The position numbers were made by a program, and so were the translations under genes. Shown piece after piece: positions 20,301 to 28,517 of a stretch of DNA of 64,000 nt. Position 1 is the first letter of the stretch. Each line of letters opens with the position of its first letter. Source of the DNA: Lachnospiraceae bacterium (GTDB taxonomy: Bacteria > Bacillota > Clostridia > Lachnospirales > Lachnospiraceae); contig CAJTFX010000003.1 in the NCBI GenBank assembly GCA_910575555.1, forward strand, positions 124,001 through 188,000. Reading direction: 5' to 3'. The notes below the pieces were generated by a model, which was not told where the DNA came from, searched no databases, and worked only from the letters and a program-made list of their open reading frames with translations.

Positions 20301-21554
20301 GTGTCATTTACCCTGTATCAGTGGGACAATGACAATCATAAAAGGGGTCTGCCGTTTGCCCGGGGAACCACGGATGCCCAGGGAAAGCTGTCATTTCTGG
20401 TAAAGCCCGGGGCAGTATATGAACTGACAGAAACGGAAAGCCTTCCTGGTTATGAAAACACCATTGGATGGACGCATCTTCCCGATGGGGTAACAGAAAC
20501 GGCGCAGGGTCTGCTGCTTACGGCAGGGGCGGCAAAATCTGAGTTGCAGCTGGATTTAACCAATGAAGCGTATAAAACAGAAGAACAGCAATGGACACTG
20601 ACAGTTCATAAGGTAATAAGCGGCAGCAAAGCGCCTCTGGCCGGAGCGGTTTTTGAACTGTATGAAGAGGAAGAATGCAGGACTTTGGTTCAGAGAGGCG
20701 TCAGCGGACAGGCGGGAGAGATTTCCTTTTCGGGATTGGACAAAGGAAAGGAATACTGGCTGAAAGAAACGGAGGCGCCGCCGGATTACCAGCTGGATAC
20801 TTCTGTATACAAAGTGCATGAAACAGATCCGGTTCTGACAGTTTCCAATACCCCAAAACAACCGCCGGTTACGCCAGAACCGCCTGAGACAGACAGCGGT
20901 TCGCCAGAGGGCTCCGATACTCCGGAGAATCCGGACGATTCCGGGAATCCAGGGAACCCGGAGGATACAGAAAAACCGGAGAATCCGGGAGATTCTGAAG
21001 AGCCGGAGAACACAGATGATTCCGGGAACCCAGGAGATTCAGAAAATCCGGGAGGTTCTGAGGGGCCGGGGAACTCAGGCGATTCTGAGAGCCCGGGGAA
21101 CACTGGCGATTCCGAGAACTCGGAAAGTTCCCAGAATCCAGAAGCTCCAGGAGAATCCGGGAATCCAGGTGATTTAGAAAATCCAGATAATTCTGGGAAT
21201 CCAGGAAATTCCGGGGATTCAGAATCTCCAGGGAATTCCGGGAACCCGGGAGGTTCAGAAAAACCGGAGAACCCGGGCAGCTCCGAGAACCCAGGAGATG
21301 CAGAAAAACCAGAGGGCCCAGGCAATTCCGAAATTTCCGGAGCATCAGAAAACCCAGATAATTCTAAAACTCCCAATGCTTCAGGAGAACAGAAAATTTC
21401 CTGGCAGCCGGGCGATTCCGGCACAGATGCTGACACTCCCAAAACCGGGGATGATACGGTATGGTTGGAAGCGGTTGTTCTGCTGTCAGGAACGGTATTG
21501 GCAATGATGACGTTATACTATGTTTGGCGGGAGAAAAAGCGTGAAAGAAAATAA
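17313..21554 (+). CDS. Large sortase-anchored adhesin-like surface protein
   Basis: A 1413-residue cell-wall protein. Order: basic N-terminus and signal peptide (about 1-50); five adhesin-type domains, each opening with a Trp/Tyr-Thr-Val pattern (near 239, 413, 549, 707 and 831: AWTIQYTP, DWTVTFFP, DWTVTINP, KWTVEVDA, QYEVLINP); a run of nine Gly near 967-975; two SpaA/Cna_B-type domains (about 977-1075 and 1093-1175, each with a K-x-x-LAGxxFxLY strand and an E-T box); a Pro/Gly/Ser/Asn/Glu stalk of about 190 residues (1183-1370); the sorting motif TPKTG (1375-1379), a hydrophobic span and the tail REKKRERK. TPKTG differs from LPxTG at the first residue. The overlapping sortase gene suggests a dedicated enzyme. 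Ligand unknown. Confidence 0.88.
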   Translation: MLKFQRNVFGNKGIWQNSNFRRRGRRKLLAVFLCLSMMAAFLPGTAAEAEEEERLSGIVEFQSITLHYAKADGLPEETAIEEHVLLEKDRKLALRYEYEITGEQCSIIQADTNYYLEVSPHLVLPDLGNAGSELTIMTEEGPRRFGAIFADGVRAWVVFDASEEGSGTVLAEYGELQDAFFYLNCGRAGQPPEGETPVDGKNLYVMKFENGETLKFGYAEREPVEAQAQVKKSGSLNGKTIAWTIQYTPWQNPAGGDLTMETEFELRDVIDSSLHSYAAGSAKIDGTELAAYHSREEITGEEEAYVLEEASDEDGSVQLSFGGRKFRAGAATQGAPAQVLTLTYETVIKDELLLPGGKGGQKVTNGVELFAETDGEFQGLNISSSQTVAVPQPVWLTKKGTTTRYDDGTGSATDWTVTFFPNGFSFSEDHSLTFHDQLPAGSTLDADSVKINGASAAVLEDGQNGFTVSPIVTEHETVILTYQTRVPEEMYDSGTNLGNNVAWFTFHYNEKDYEAPKVTTPVDSGDGSGMPGTATLVKSNSGYNASLRTIDWTVTINPHKAYLKSGTFTDDFREIGGVCSEKGHSSGLELAGDPDGISVLINNQEPAEDEKDLVKADYKDQVLTITAGEVGAKTITIAYKTKVCDPCIFANNTSRKQLKNIVSTEDMLIGKNTTAARSAKAESAVSVNAVVLTKKTPIYDYTAGKMKWTVEVDAAGLPMEEVMLTDDLPKGLTYAEDSLETLPVIAGASAEAQGQELTINLGNVTEKTTVTFDTEVDPEKTGFSSNEAVRISNTIVMNGIADSVPFGKVSHSVSGNFVNHGLVKSSSVDQPKELIQYEVLINPYGLALSECPSLVDTLDKRLQVDLDTLRFYKARLSGTTGNGGQKPNYQKEGDGFSLQAENYDLESNSFTVKLPIEAGSRNAYVLTYTADIMKRQAGNYGNSVRFEGGAVLLGGSKNNSASVGGGGGGGGGGVAARKAGIAVTKTDSDNQKPLAGVSFTLYQWDNDNHKRGLPFARGTTDAQGKLSFLVKPGAVYELTETESLPGYENTIGWTHLPDGVTETAQGLLLTAGAAKSELQLDLTNEAYKTEEQQWTLTVHKVISGSKAPLAGAVFELYEEEECRTLVQRGVSGQAGEISFSGLDKGKEYWLKETEAPPDYQLDTSVYKVHETDPVLTVSNTPKQPPVTPEPPETDSGSPEGSDTPENPDDSGNPGNPEDTEKPENPGDSEEPENTDDSGNPGDSENPGGSEGPGNSGDSESPGNTGDSENSESSQNPEAPGESGNPGDLENPDNSGNPGNSGDSESPGNSGNPGGSEKPENPGSSENPGDAEKPEGPGNSEISGASENPDNSKTPNASGEQKISWQPGDSGTDADTPKTGDDTVWLEAVVLLSGTVLAMMTLYYVWREKKRERK
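20917..21400 (+). repeat. Degenerate tandem repeats coding the Pro/Gly stalk
   Basis: Imperfect units coding for phrases such as SGNPGDSENPGG and NSGDSESPGN are repeated some 20 times. Such tracts form an extended wall-spanning stalk and tend to vary in length between strains. The minus-strand open frames here are by-products of the repeat composition. Confidence 0.8.
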
Positions 21555-22335
21555 AGTATTTAAAAGTGTTTATGGTGCGGTACTGGTGATTTTTATTATT
21601 TCTAGTGTGATGCTGGGGAGTCGGTTGGCCAAATTGCACCGCGGAAATGAATTTTACAGACAAATCGGCGGCGGACGGGGATTTTCCTCCGCCGTTTTTT
21701 CTGATTCTGTTTCATCAGGCCGGACGGATGCGTCCGAAAGCGCAGCGATGAAAGCCCTGTGTCTGGAAGCGCCTGAATTATCCGGATATGTTTCCCAGTT
21801 GGCGGAAAAATATTCCGACATTGCTGCCTGGCTGCAAATTCCTGGTACAGATTTGGATTATCCGGTGATGTTGGGGAAGGACAATCAGTATTATCTGGAA
21901 CATTTGCCGGATGGAAGTGAAAATCCCCTTGGCAGTTTATTTCTGGATTACCGTTCCGGAACAAGCGGCCCTCATTTCATCATCTATGGGCATAATGGAG
22001 CAGGAGGGAAAATGCTGGGCCTGCTGAAACAGTATGAATCCAGGGAGTATTACGAGGAACATGCAATTCTTACCCTTGTAACCAAGGATGCAGTGTACCT
22101 TTGCCCGATTTTTTCGGTGCGGCAGGTGGAGGCAGACAGCAGCGCTTACCAGACGGAATTTACAGAGGAAGAAGAGTGGAAAGAATATATGCGGCAGGCG
22201 GTAAAAGAGTCGCTTTATCCCACAGATGCGGATATCAGTCATCCGGCGGGAATCGTGACTTTATCCACATGCACCGGTTGGAGCAGCCAGAGATTGATTG
22301 TGCAGGCGGTTCTGCCGGAAAATAAAAACAGGTAA
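21541..22335 (+). CDS. Class B-like sortase
   Basis: A 264-residue sortase. GTG 21541 is preferred because GGCGGGAG lies seven bases upstream; an in-frame ATG at 21520 has no ribosome site. It overlaps the surface protein by 14 bases. One N-terminal membrane anchor (about residues 8-24) is followed by the catalytic barrel with His151 (IIYGHNG), Cys244 (STCTGW) and Arg251 (SQRLIV). The phrase AWLQIPGTDLDYPVM and the C-terminal TCTGW resemble class B. It most likely anchors the upstream TPKTG protein to peptidoglycan. Confidence 0.9.
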   Translation: MKENKVFKSVYGAVLVIFIISSVMLGSRLAKLHRGNEFYRQIGGGRGFSSAVFSDSVSSGRTDASESAAMKALCLEAPELSGYVSQLAEKYSDIAAWLQIPGTDLDYPVMLGKDNQYYLEHLPDGSENPLGSLFLDYRSGTSGPHFIIYGHNGAGGKMLGLLKQYESREYYEEHAILTLVTKDAVYLCPIFSVRQVEADSSAYQTEFTEEEEWKEYMRQAVKESLYPTDADISHPAGIVTLSTCTGWSSQRLIVQAVLPENKNR

Positions 22336-22352
22336 AATTCTCCATAATTGTA

Positions 22353-22382
22353 TTGACAATTCGGGGGGGGGTAAATTATTAT
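22353..22382 (+). promoter_or_regulatory. Promoter with nine-G tract in its spacer (phase-variation candidate)
   Basis: TTGACA (22353-22358), an 18-base spacer containing G9 (22363-22371), and TATTAT (22377-22382). A second possible -10, TATAAT, lies at 22386-22391. It drives the Ig-like secreted protein. Loss of one G would give the ideal 17-base spacing. Confidence 0.65.
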
Positions 22383-22500
22383 AGATATAATAATTGTATA
22401 TTCGGTAAATTCTTTAGATTTCTAAAATAATAAAAAATTGTTTATACAAAAGAAAAGACTGGAATATTTCAATTATAATATGATATGAAGGAGTAGATTT

Positions 22501-25500
22501 ATGAAAAAATGGAGAAAAGCACTGTTAATGCTGCTTTTGGTATGTCTGACCGCAGGCCAGTGCATCACTGCCCAGGCAGCCAAGAAATCGCCCTCCAAGT
22601 ATAAGGTGACGATGAACAAGTCTGTTTATACGATGAAAAAGGGTAAGTCCGTACAGTTAAAGGCCGCCAAAAATAAAGCGGCGAAAAAGAAAAAGGTAGT
22701 GTGGACCAGCAGCAACAAAAAGGTTGCCACCGTTACCTCCAAGGGAAAAGTAAAGGCCAAAAAGAACGGCAAGGCTACAATTACTGCCAAACTGAAGGGA
22801 ACGAAGATTAAGACGACCTGTAAAATTGTAGTCGGCACGCCGGTTACCAAGATAAAATTAAATAAGAAATCTGTAGAACTGGAAGAGGGCAGCAAGGCGA
22901 GACTGAAAGTTACTGTATCGCCGAAAAAGCCCACAAATAAGAAAGTTACTTATAAATCTTCCAAGAAAAAGGTAGTTACTGTTAATTCCAAAGGAGAAAT
23001 CAAGGCAGTAAAGGCCGGCGAGGCAAAAATTACCGTAACAGCAGCAGACGGCACAGGCAAATCTGCATCCTGTAAAGTGACGGTGAAAAGGAAAAAAGTG
23101 GTTACGCCGCCGGCAAATCCTGATATTGCAGTTGGAAGCGTTGCGCTGAATGAGACGAATTTGAATATGCTGCCGGGAGAAGCCAAAAAACTGTCAGCAA
23201 CAGTAAAGCCGGATAACGCCACCAACAAAGCAATTACCTGGAAGTCCTCTGCACCTGCTGTAGTGACAGTGGGCAATGACGGAACAGTGAAAGCAGTGGG
23301 AGAAGGAACAGCCAATATAACTGCATCTGCCGCCAACGGCAAAAGCGCAGCCTGCAGCGTAAAGGTTGCCTATAAAGGCAATGTTTCTAATCAGGCAGAA
23401 TTAAACCAGGCGCTTTCCAGTAAAATGGTAAACGATATTGTGTATACTTCAAATGCTGCCGGGCAGATTGTAATTCCAAAAGGAGATTATTCCGGCAAAA
23501 CTCTGGAAATCAATGCGCCCAATGCAGATGTTACCAACGACGGCAAGTTCAAAAAAGTAACAATTACTGCCATCGCACAGAACACATACGTGGAAAATTC
23601 CACCAATGTAGTGTATTTCAATGCTTCCAAAGGCCGCATTGTGGTAGGCCAGAGCGGAAGCGCCACCATCAATCTGAACAGCGGAGGAAACCAGCAGTTT
23701 ACTCTGGAAAATAATGGATATGTAAAAGATTTAAATATTCCTGGCAGAAATACTGCGCTGAACATTAAGGGAAGCAGGTATGTCAATGTTACTTTGGGAG
23801 CCGGAGCAGCAGATTCATCTATCATAACAGAAACAGAACTGCGGATTGCAGCCAGCGTGGCATGGGATATGACCATTATGCCCGGCGGAGAGCATACCAG
23901 GGCAAATATTGCCGACAGATCCTGTCTGCCGTCCATCTGGGGCTTGGGATGCATTTCTGTAACAATTATTTCAGACAATGACGTTGTGAACATTCCGGCT
24001 GAAATGAGAGAGGATCTTGGCATCAGCCAGAAGGTGAAGGTATCAGGCAATGTCAATGAATATAACTTGGAAGAAGATACTCCGGTAGTAACTCCGGAAG
24101 AGGCAGAGAGAGCGTCTGACGGCACAGATTCCGGAGAAAAGCATGCGGTAAACGGAGTTTCGGCAGGTACGAAAATATATTTATTGCCTTACACAAATGC
24201 AAACAGCAGTATCAATGAAGAAAATTACAAAGAATTTATTCAGGGAACAGAAAGTTCTGCTGTAACTGATGAGACAGGAAACTTTACCATAGAAAATGTT
24301 ACAGTGGGAAATTACTGGCTGATTGCAGAGAAAGACGGCTATAAGACAAATGTTAAGAACGTTGTAATCACCAGTAATCAGGCAGACGGCTATGTATGCG
24401 GCACAACGATTCTTTTAAGCAATGAAATCGCGGCATGCGATCCGGCGCCTTCCGTTACGGGTGTAGTGCGGATAGGTCTGACTGCACAGCCGGTATCAGC
24501 CGGATTCCAGGTGAAATTAAGAAAAGGAGCCGGCAATGTTTTGGGCGAAGCTTTTAAAACCGCACAGACAAATGCAGATGGAATCTATCAGTTTACGGAT
24601 GTGCCTGCGGGAGTTTATACCGTAGAAGTATTGGATCTGCGTCAGAATCTTTCCGAAACGGCAGAGAGATACAATGCCTCCAGTATAGATATCGTTGTGG
24701 CATATCCGTATCTTACCCAACTGCCTGATTGTGTAGTGGATGAGAAGATGGAAACCATTACCGGCCAGGGGCAGGTGCAGTTTACATTAACCTGGGGAAC
24801 AGAAGCCTCCGGAGCAAGTTCAGATATTGATTCCCATTTAGTAGGCCCCAGGGCAGATGGTGATGGGGAATTCCATGTGTATTACGGAGACAGAAATTAT
24901 TATTACAATGGAGAAAAAATGGCAGATTTGGATGTAGACGACGTAGATTATGAAGGGCCTGAGCATACCACTATTTATGAAGAAACAGACGGGGTATATC
25001 GGTTCTATATCCATAATTTTTCTGAAAGCAATACAGTGGATTCAGAAATGCTTGGAAAATCATCCATACGGGTAACAGTAACCATTGGTTCAAACACCAT
25101 CGTATACCACTGTCCGAATCAAAAAGGAAACCTGTGGTATGTATGTGATTATGATTCCAGAACCCATACGATTATCCCGAGAAATACTGTGAGCAATTTT
25201 ATAGGAGACACAGAGGATATCGGTCTTTCAGAAGAGGAATTAAATGCTAAATATCTGGAGAGAAAGAAATCAGAAGCGTTAGAAAATGCTGCATCGGCAA
25301 AGAGAGATTTAATGAGATTCTCTGATAATGCAGCAAAGACAGAAATCACAGCAAAGATTGAAGCGCTGGAAGGCCAGGTGGGTTCCGCAGCGAATCTGGA
25401 AGCGGTTGAGAGCATCTTAACTGAATTGCGTCAGATTCAGGATACACTGGATAATGTTTCAGACTCGTTCGATCTGACAGCCGACAATTTACTGAAAACT

Positions 25501-26235
25501 TCATATAAAGATACTGTATATGAATACGGCGAAGATGGTAATCTTATCCGTGTACGTTCTGTGATAAGGTGCAGCCTTGACTTTGGAGAAACTTTGAAAA
25601 ATCCGGATGTGACACCTCCTGAGCGTGCAGTATTAGAATCCACGACTGAAGCAGGATATCCATATGTAGTTCATGTTACAGACAGCGAAACAGGTCTTAT
25701 CTTAGACGTATGGCTGCAGATATTGGCGAACCAGGCTCAGGCAGAACTGGCGGATCTGGCACGGCAATGCAGCATTTATATGGGACTGTTTGAAGAGAAT
25801 GCAGGAATTGCAGCAGATAAAGCTGTTGTGGATGGCATTTTAGATGGTATGGATCAGATAACAGATACAGAAAGCTATAGCGAAGCAAGCGAAAAACTGT
25901 ATGACATTCAGGACAAATACGAAAGTCTTTCTTATACGTTCAGTATTGACAGCGTCACTGCAGAATCAGGAATGTCTGACTGGTGGACAACGCAGGATAT
26001 TATCTATGATGAAGATGGAGAGGAAGAAATCGGAAAACGGGCAGTTCTCAAAATAGAACGGTACGCGGATGTGACGGATGAGGAAATTTTATCCAAACTG
26101 AACATTACTTTTTCAAATGACACTATTGAATATGAAATAGCGGACAGCGATGCAGAAGGCTATGCAAAATTAATCAAGGCATCCAATGCCGACGGTGTTG
26201 TGAAGAAAATTTATGTTAAAATTACAGAATGGTAA
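22501..26235 (+). CDS. Secreted multi-domain protein with Ig-like (BIG_2) repeats
   Basis: A 1244-residue exported protein; AAGGAG precedes ATG 22501. Residues 1-26 are a signal peptide ending AQA. Three bacterial Ig-like domains follow (about 32-112, 113-197, 207-290), the first two very lysine-rich. Residues about 300-520 form a beta-rich region. Two carboxypeptidase-regulatory-like domains follow (about 555-645 and 655-740, with DETGNFTIENVTVGNYWLIA and NADGIYQFTDVPAGVYTVEV), then a YfaP-like domain (about 755-895, with FTLTWG...SDIDSHLVGP). The last 350 residues are partly helical. No sortase motif or membrane anchor is seen, so it is secreted or wall-associated through the basic domains. 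Function unknown. Confidence 0.83.
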   Translation: MKKWRKALLMLLLVCLTAGQCITAQAAKKSPSKYKVTMNKSVYTMKKGKSVQLKAAKNKAAKKKKVVWTSSNKKVATVTSKGKVKAKKNGKATITAKLKGTKIKTTCKIVVGTPVTKIKLNKKSVELEEGSKARLKVTVSPKKPTNKKVTYKSSKKKVVTVNSKGEIKAVKAGEAKITVTAADGTGKSASCKVTVKRKKVVTPPANPDIAVGSVALNETNLNMLPGEAKKLSATVKPDNATNKAITWKSSAPAVVTVGNDGTVKAVGEGTANITASAANGKSAACSVKVAYKGNVSNQAELNQALSSKMVNDIVYTSNAAGQIVIPKGDYSGKTLEINAPNADVTNDGKFKKVTITAIAQNTYVENSTNVVYFNASKGRIVVGQSGSATINLNSGGNQQFTLENNGYVKDLNIPGRNTALNIKGSRYVNVTLGAGAADSSIITETELRIAASVAWDMTIMPGGEHTRANIADRSCLPSIWGLGCISVTIISDNDVVNIPAEMREDLGISQKVKVSGNVNEYNLEEDTPVVTPEEAERASDGTDSGEKHAVNGVSAGTKIYLLPYTNANSSINEENYKEFIQGTESSAVTDETGNFTIENVTVGNYWLIAEKDGYKTNVKNVVITSNQADGYVCGTTILLSNEIAACDPAPSVTGVVRIGLTAQPVSAGFQVKLRKGAGNVLGEAFKTAQTNADGIYQFTDVPAGVYTVEVLDLRQNLSETAERYNASSIDIVVAYPYLTQLPDCVVDEKMETITGQGQVQFTLTWGTEASGASSDIDSHLVGPRADGDGEFHVYYGDRNYYYNGEKMADLDVDDVDYEGPEHTTIYEETDGVYRFYIHNFSESNTVDSEMLGKSSIRVTVTIGSNTIVYHCPNQKGNLWYVCDYDSRTHTIIPRNTVSNFIGDTEDIGLSEEELNAKYLERKKSEALENAASAKRDLMRFSDNAAKTEITAKIEALEGQVGSAANLEAVESILTELRQIQDTLDNVSDSFDLTADNLLKTSYKDTVYEYGEDGNLIRVRSVIRCSLDFGETLKNPDVTPPERAVLESTTEAGYPYVVHVTDSETGLILDVWLQILANQAQAELADLARQCSIYMGLFEENAGIAADKAVVDGILDGMDQITDTESYSEASEKLYDIQDKYESLSYTFSIDSVTAESGMSDWWTTQDIIYDEDGEEEIGKRAVLKIERYADVTDEEILSKLNITFSNDTIEYEIADSDAEGYAKLIKASNADGVVKKIYVKITEW

Positions 26236-26253
26236 TACGGCACATTAAAATTT

Positions 26254-26302
26254 AAGAAATCCCCTGCTTTGCAGACAAAATATGCAAAGCAGGGGATTTC
26301 TT
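26254..26302. terminator. Long hairpin terminator
   Basis: A perfect 20-base stem (26254-26273 with 26283-26302, core CCCCTGCTTTGCA) and a nine-base loop follow the Ig-like protein gene. The T tract is weak on the + side. Confidence 0.75.
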
Positions 26303-26333
26303 ACGGTTAACTTCTGGATAATGGAAGAAAGGC

Positions 26334-26362
26334 TTTACACCCAAACTGCCTATTGGTATAAT
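26334..26362 (+). promoter_or_regulatory. Sigma-A promoter for the Uma2 gene
   Basis: TTTACA at 26334-26339, a 17-base spacer, TATAAT at 26357-26362. Confidence 0.7.
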
Positions 26363-26475
26363 GAAATTACCATATAAGAAAGTTAGCAGGAATGAAATCA
26401 TGAATCAAATAAAACCAAAGGTGTTTCCTGAGATATACTATAAAATCATAGTTCTTATATAAGGAGGCGAAACAC

Positions 26476-26988
26476 ATGGATTTGAATCTGCAGATTATGG
26501 ACATGGCAGGCGCTGCCCCAGAGCATTCGGCGGTAATTGTAAATTTTGTGGCGGCAATCCGGAAACAGTTGAAAAACAGCACATGTTTTGTATATTCTGA
26601 TAACGTACAGTATAAGTGGCAGACAGAGGATGGAGAAGAAAAAGCGGTGATTCCGGACGCTTCCATCAATTGTCAGACCAAGAAAAAAAGAGGGAATCAT
26701 TTTGTCGGCATTCCCCGGTTTGTAATGGAGGTATTAAGCCCCTCCACAGAAAGTTATGACCGGGGCGAAAAAATGGATTTATACCGAATGCAGGAAATCG
26801 AAGAATATTGGATTGTGGACTGGAGAAAAAGGAAGATTGAGATTTATGATTTGGATTACGAAAACGGCATTCCCAGATACTATTTGTGGGTAACCGTGAC
26901 AGAATCCAATAAAAATGAACTGAAACTGATTCATTTTCCAAATGTAAAGATAACATTTGATGATTTATTTGATGAGATAGAACCCTGA
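26476..26988 (+). CDS. Uma2 family (DUF820) restriction-endonuclease-like protein
   Basis: A 170-residue protein with AAGGAGG before ATG 26476. The family core is present: VIPDASI with Asp61, RFVMEVLSPST with Glu85, GEKMDLY with Lys99, and EEYWIVDW. Together these form the PD-(D/E)xK nuclease site. Members are common in many copies in cyanobacteria and sparser in clostridia, and their role is mostly unknown. It stands alone with its own promoter and terminator. Confidence 0.88.
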   Translation: MDLNLQIMDMAGAAPEHSAVIVNFVAAIRKQLKNSTCFVYSDNVQYKWQTEDGEEKAVIPDASINCQTKKKRGNHFVGIPRFVMEVLSPSTESYDRGEKMDLYRMQEIEEYWIVDWRKRKIEIYDLDYENGIPRYYLWVTVTESNKNELKLIHFPNVKITFDDLFDEIEP

Positions 26989-27090
26989 TTTTGAAGAATT
27001 GAAAAAGAACTGCTGAAATCTTCTTCAGAAAAATGTGAAAAAGCCTTAACTTTTTCTTAGGAAAGAAACAACAGAATATTAAAACAAATG

Positions 27091-27136
27091 CCCCGTCTGT
27101 TTCGTAAAATTAATTTTATGAAGCAGGCGGGGTTTT
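27091..27136 (+). terminator. Terminator before the van cluster
   Basis: CCCCGTCTGTTTC pairs with GAAGCAGGCGGGG (G-U pairs allowed) and is followed by TTTT. It insulates the vanG-type genes from the Uma2 gene. Confidence 0.75.
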
Positions 27137-27240
27137 GCTCTGACATACCGTAAAGAACGATATGTTCAGCATAGGGAATCATACTTTGATGAAGAGTGGA
27201 GAGCTAAGCGCCCTATGCTCTGACATACCGTAAAAAATGA
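27137..27240 (+). promoter_or_regulatory. Two 24-base direct repeats in the vanG leader
   Basis: GCTCTGACATACCGTAAA-A/G-AA-T/C-GA occurs at 27137-27160 and 27217-27240, 80 bases apart, with two differences. Between them AGCATAGGG and CCCTATGCT form an inverted pair. The 340-base gap before the ligase gene thus holds a terminator and these repeats. They may be binding sites for a VanR-type regulator (inference). A poor -10 (TATGAT, 27285-27290) follows. Confidence 0.4.
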
Positions 27241-27328
27241 CTATTTTGTCACAGGAAAGTCACTTGTCTGTCATTTCCCGGGGGTATGATATGGAATAAA
27301 TGAACATACAAAAAGGAGAACAAATCTT

Positions 27329-28390
27329 ATGAAAAGAAACAACAGAAAGAAAATAGCGATTTTATTCGGAGGCTGCTCCAGTGAATATGAAGTTTCTCTC
27401 CAATCATCATATGCAGTAATCACCCATATAGATACGGAAAAATACGAACCTGTTCTGATTGGAATTACCAGAACGGGAAAGTGGTATCTGTATCAGGGAG
27501 CTCCGGCCAATATTCCGGAGGATCGCTGGTACAGTGACAGGGAGTGCATTCCTGCTTTCGTTTCTCCTGATAAAGAACTGCATGGGCTCCTGCTGCTGAA
27601 AAGCCAGGGCATAGAGGAAATCTCCCTGGACGGCGCGCTTCCCATTCTGCATGGAAAAAACGGAGAGGACGGAACCGTACAGGGTGTACTGGAACTGGCT
27701 GAGATTCCGGTGATTGGATGCGGAACTCTGAGTTCAGCAATTTGCATGGACAAGGAAACGGCCCACCGCCTGGCCGGGGAACAGGGGGTAAAAGTTCCCC
27801 GATCTTACACCATTGCCCAAGAAGAATGGAATCTGATGGACATTAAAATCAAAGGCAGGGAACTGGGCTATCCTCTGTTTGTGAAGCCTTTGCGGGCAGG
27901 ATCCTCCTTCGGTATTACCAGAGTGGAAAAGCCGGAGGAGCTGCGCCCGGCAGTGGAACATGCTTTTGAATATGATTCTTCTGTAATTTTAGAGGAGATG
28001 ATAACAGGATTTGAGGTAGGCTGCGCGGTACTTGGAACAAAGGAATTAATAACAGGCGCAGTGGATGAAATCGAATTGTCAGAAGGGTTTTTCGACTATA
28101 CGGAAAAATATACCTTAAAAACTTCGAAAATTCATGTGCCTGCCCGGATTTCCCCTGAAAAAGCAGAAGAAATTCAGGAGACGGCGAAAATCATTTACCG
28201 GGGTCTGGGATGCAGTTATTTTGCCAGAGTGGATATGTTCCTGACTCCCTCAGGCGAGATTTATTTTAATGAAGTAAACACAATTCCCGGCTTTACTTCC
28301 CACAGCCGTTATCCCAATATGATGAAGGAAGCAGGAATTTCTTTTAAAGAGCTGCTGTCGCGATTGTTGGAATTGCAGGAGAATGATTAA
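27329..28390 (+). CDS. vanG: D-alanine--D-serine ligase (VanG type)
   Basis: A 353-residue ATP-grasp ligase. The N-terminal IAILFGGCSSEYEVSLQSSYAV and the later EVNTIPGFTSHSRYP are D-Ala-D-X ligase signatures. The omega-loop region reads EGFFDYTEKYTLKTSKIHVP from residue 252, with EKY at 259-261. I recall this pattern from D-Ala-D-Ser ligases of the VanC/E/G group rather than from D-Ala-D-Ala ligases or VanA/B. Peptidoglycan precursors ending in D-Ser bind vancomycin more weakly. VanXY and split VanT genes downstream support D-Ser specificity. Confidence 0.85.
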   Translation: MKRNNRKKIAILFGGCSSEYEVSLQSSYAVITHIDTEKYEPVLIGITRTGKWYLYQGAPANIPEDRWYSDRECIPAFVSPDKELHGLLLLKSQGIEEISLDGALPILHGKNGEDGTVQGVLELAEIPVIGCGTLSSAICMDKETAHRLAGEQGVKVPRSYTIAQEEWNLMDIKIKGRELGYPLFVKPLRAGSSFGITRVEKPEELRPAVEHAFEYDSSVILEEMITGFEVGCAVLGTKELITGAVDEIELSEGFFDYTEKYTLKTSKIHVPARISPEKAEEIQETAKIIYRGLGCSYFARVDMFLTPSGEIYFNEVNTIPGFTSHSRYPNMMKEAGISFKELLSRLLELQEND

Positions 28391-28437
28391 GGCGTAAAGA
28401 GAGTTTTTTGGAGAACTGTGCTTGCGTTTGCAGGAAT

Positions 28438-28486
28438 TATTACTCCGGCGGTTAAAATTCGTCGATATTTAACCGCCGGAGTAATA
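28438..28486. repeat. Palindromic repeat hairpin
   Basis: TATTACTCCGGCGGTTAAA (28438-28456) and its exact complement (28468-28486) enclose 11 bases. This is the short form of the dispersed repeat seen at 31624-31809, here between the ligase and vanXY genes. It has no T run but could still attenuate or stabilise the transcript. Confidence 0.85.
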
Positions 28487-28517
28487 CAGAGGAATTAAGA
28501 TACAGGGAGGGCGCAAA

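Noticed and set aside
20786-21442. Long minus-strand open frames opposite the adhesin stalk
   Set aside because: They are produced by the repeat composition of the plus-strand gene, have no ribosome site and give only low-complexity Pro/Gly/Phe/Ser protein.
27251-27290. A regular sigma-A promoter directly before the ligase gene
   Set aside because: The best boxes (TTGTCT and TATGAT) are only 15 bases apart; an activated or different promoter is more likely.
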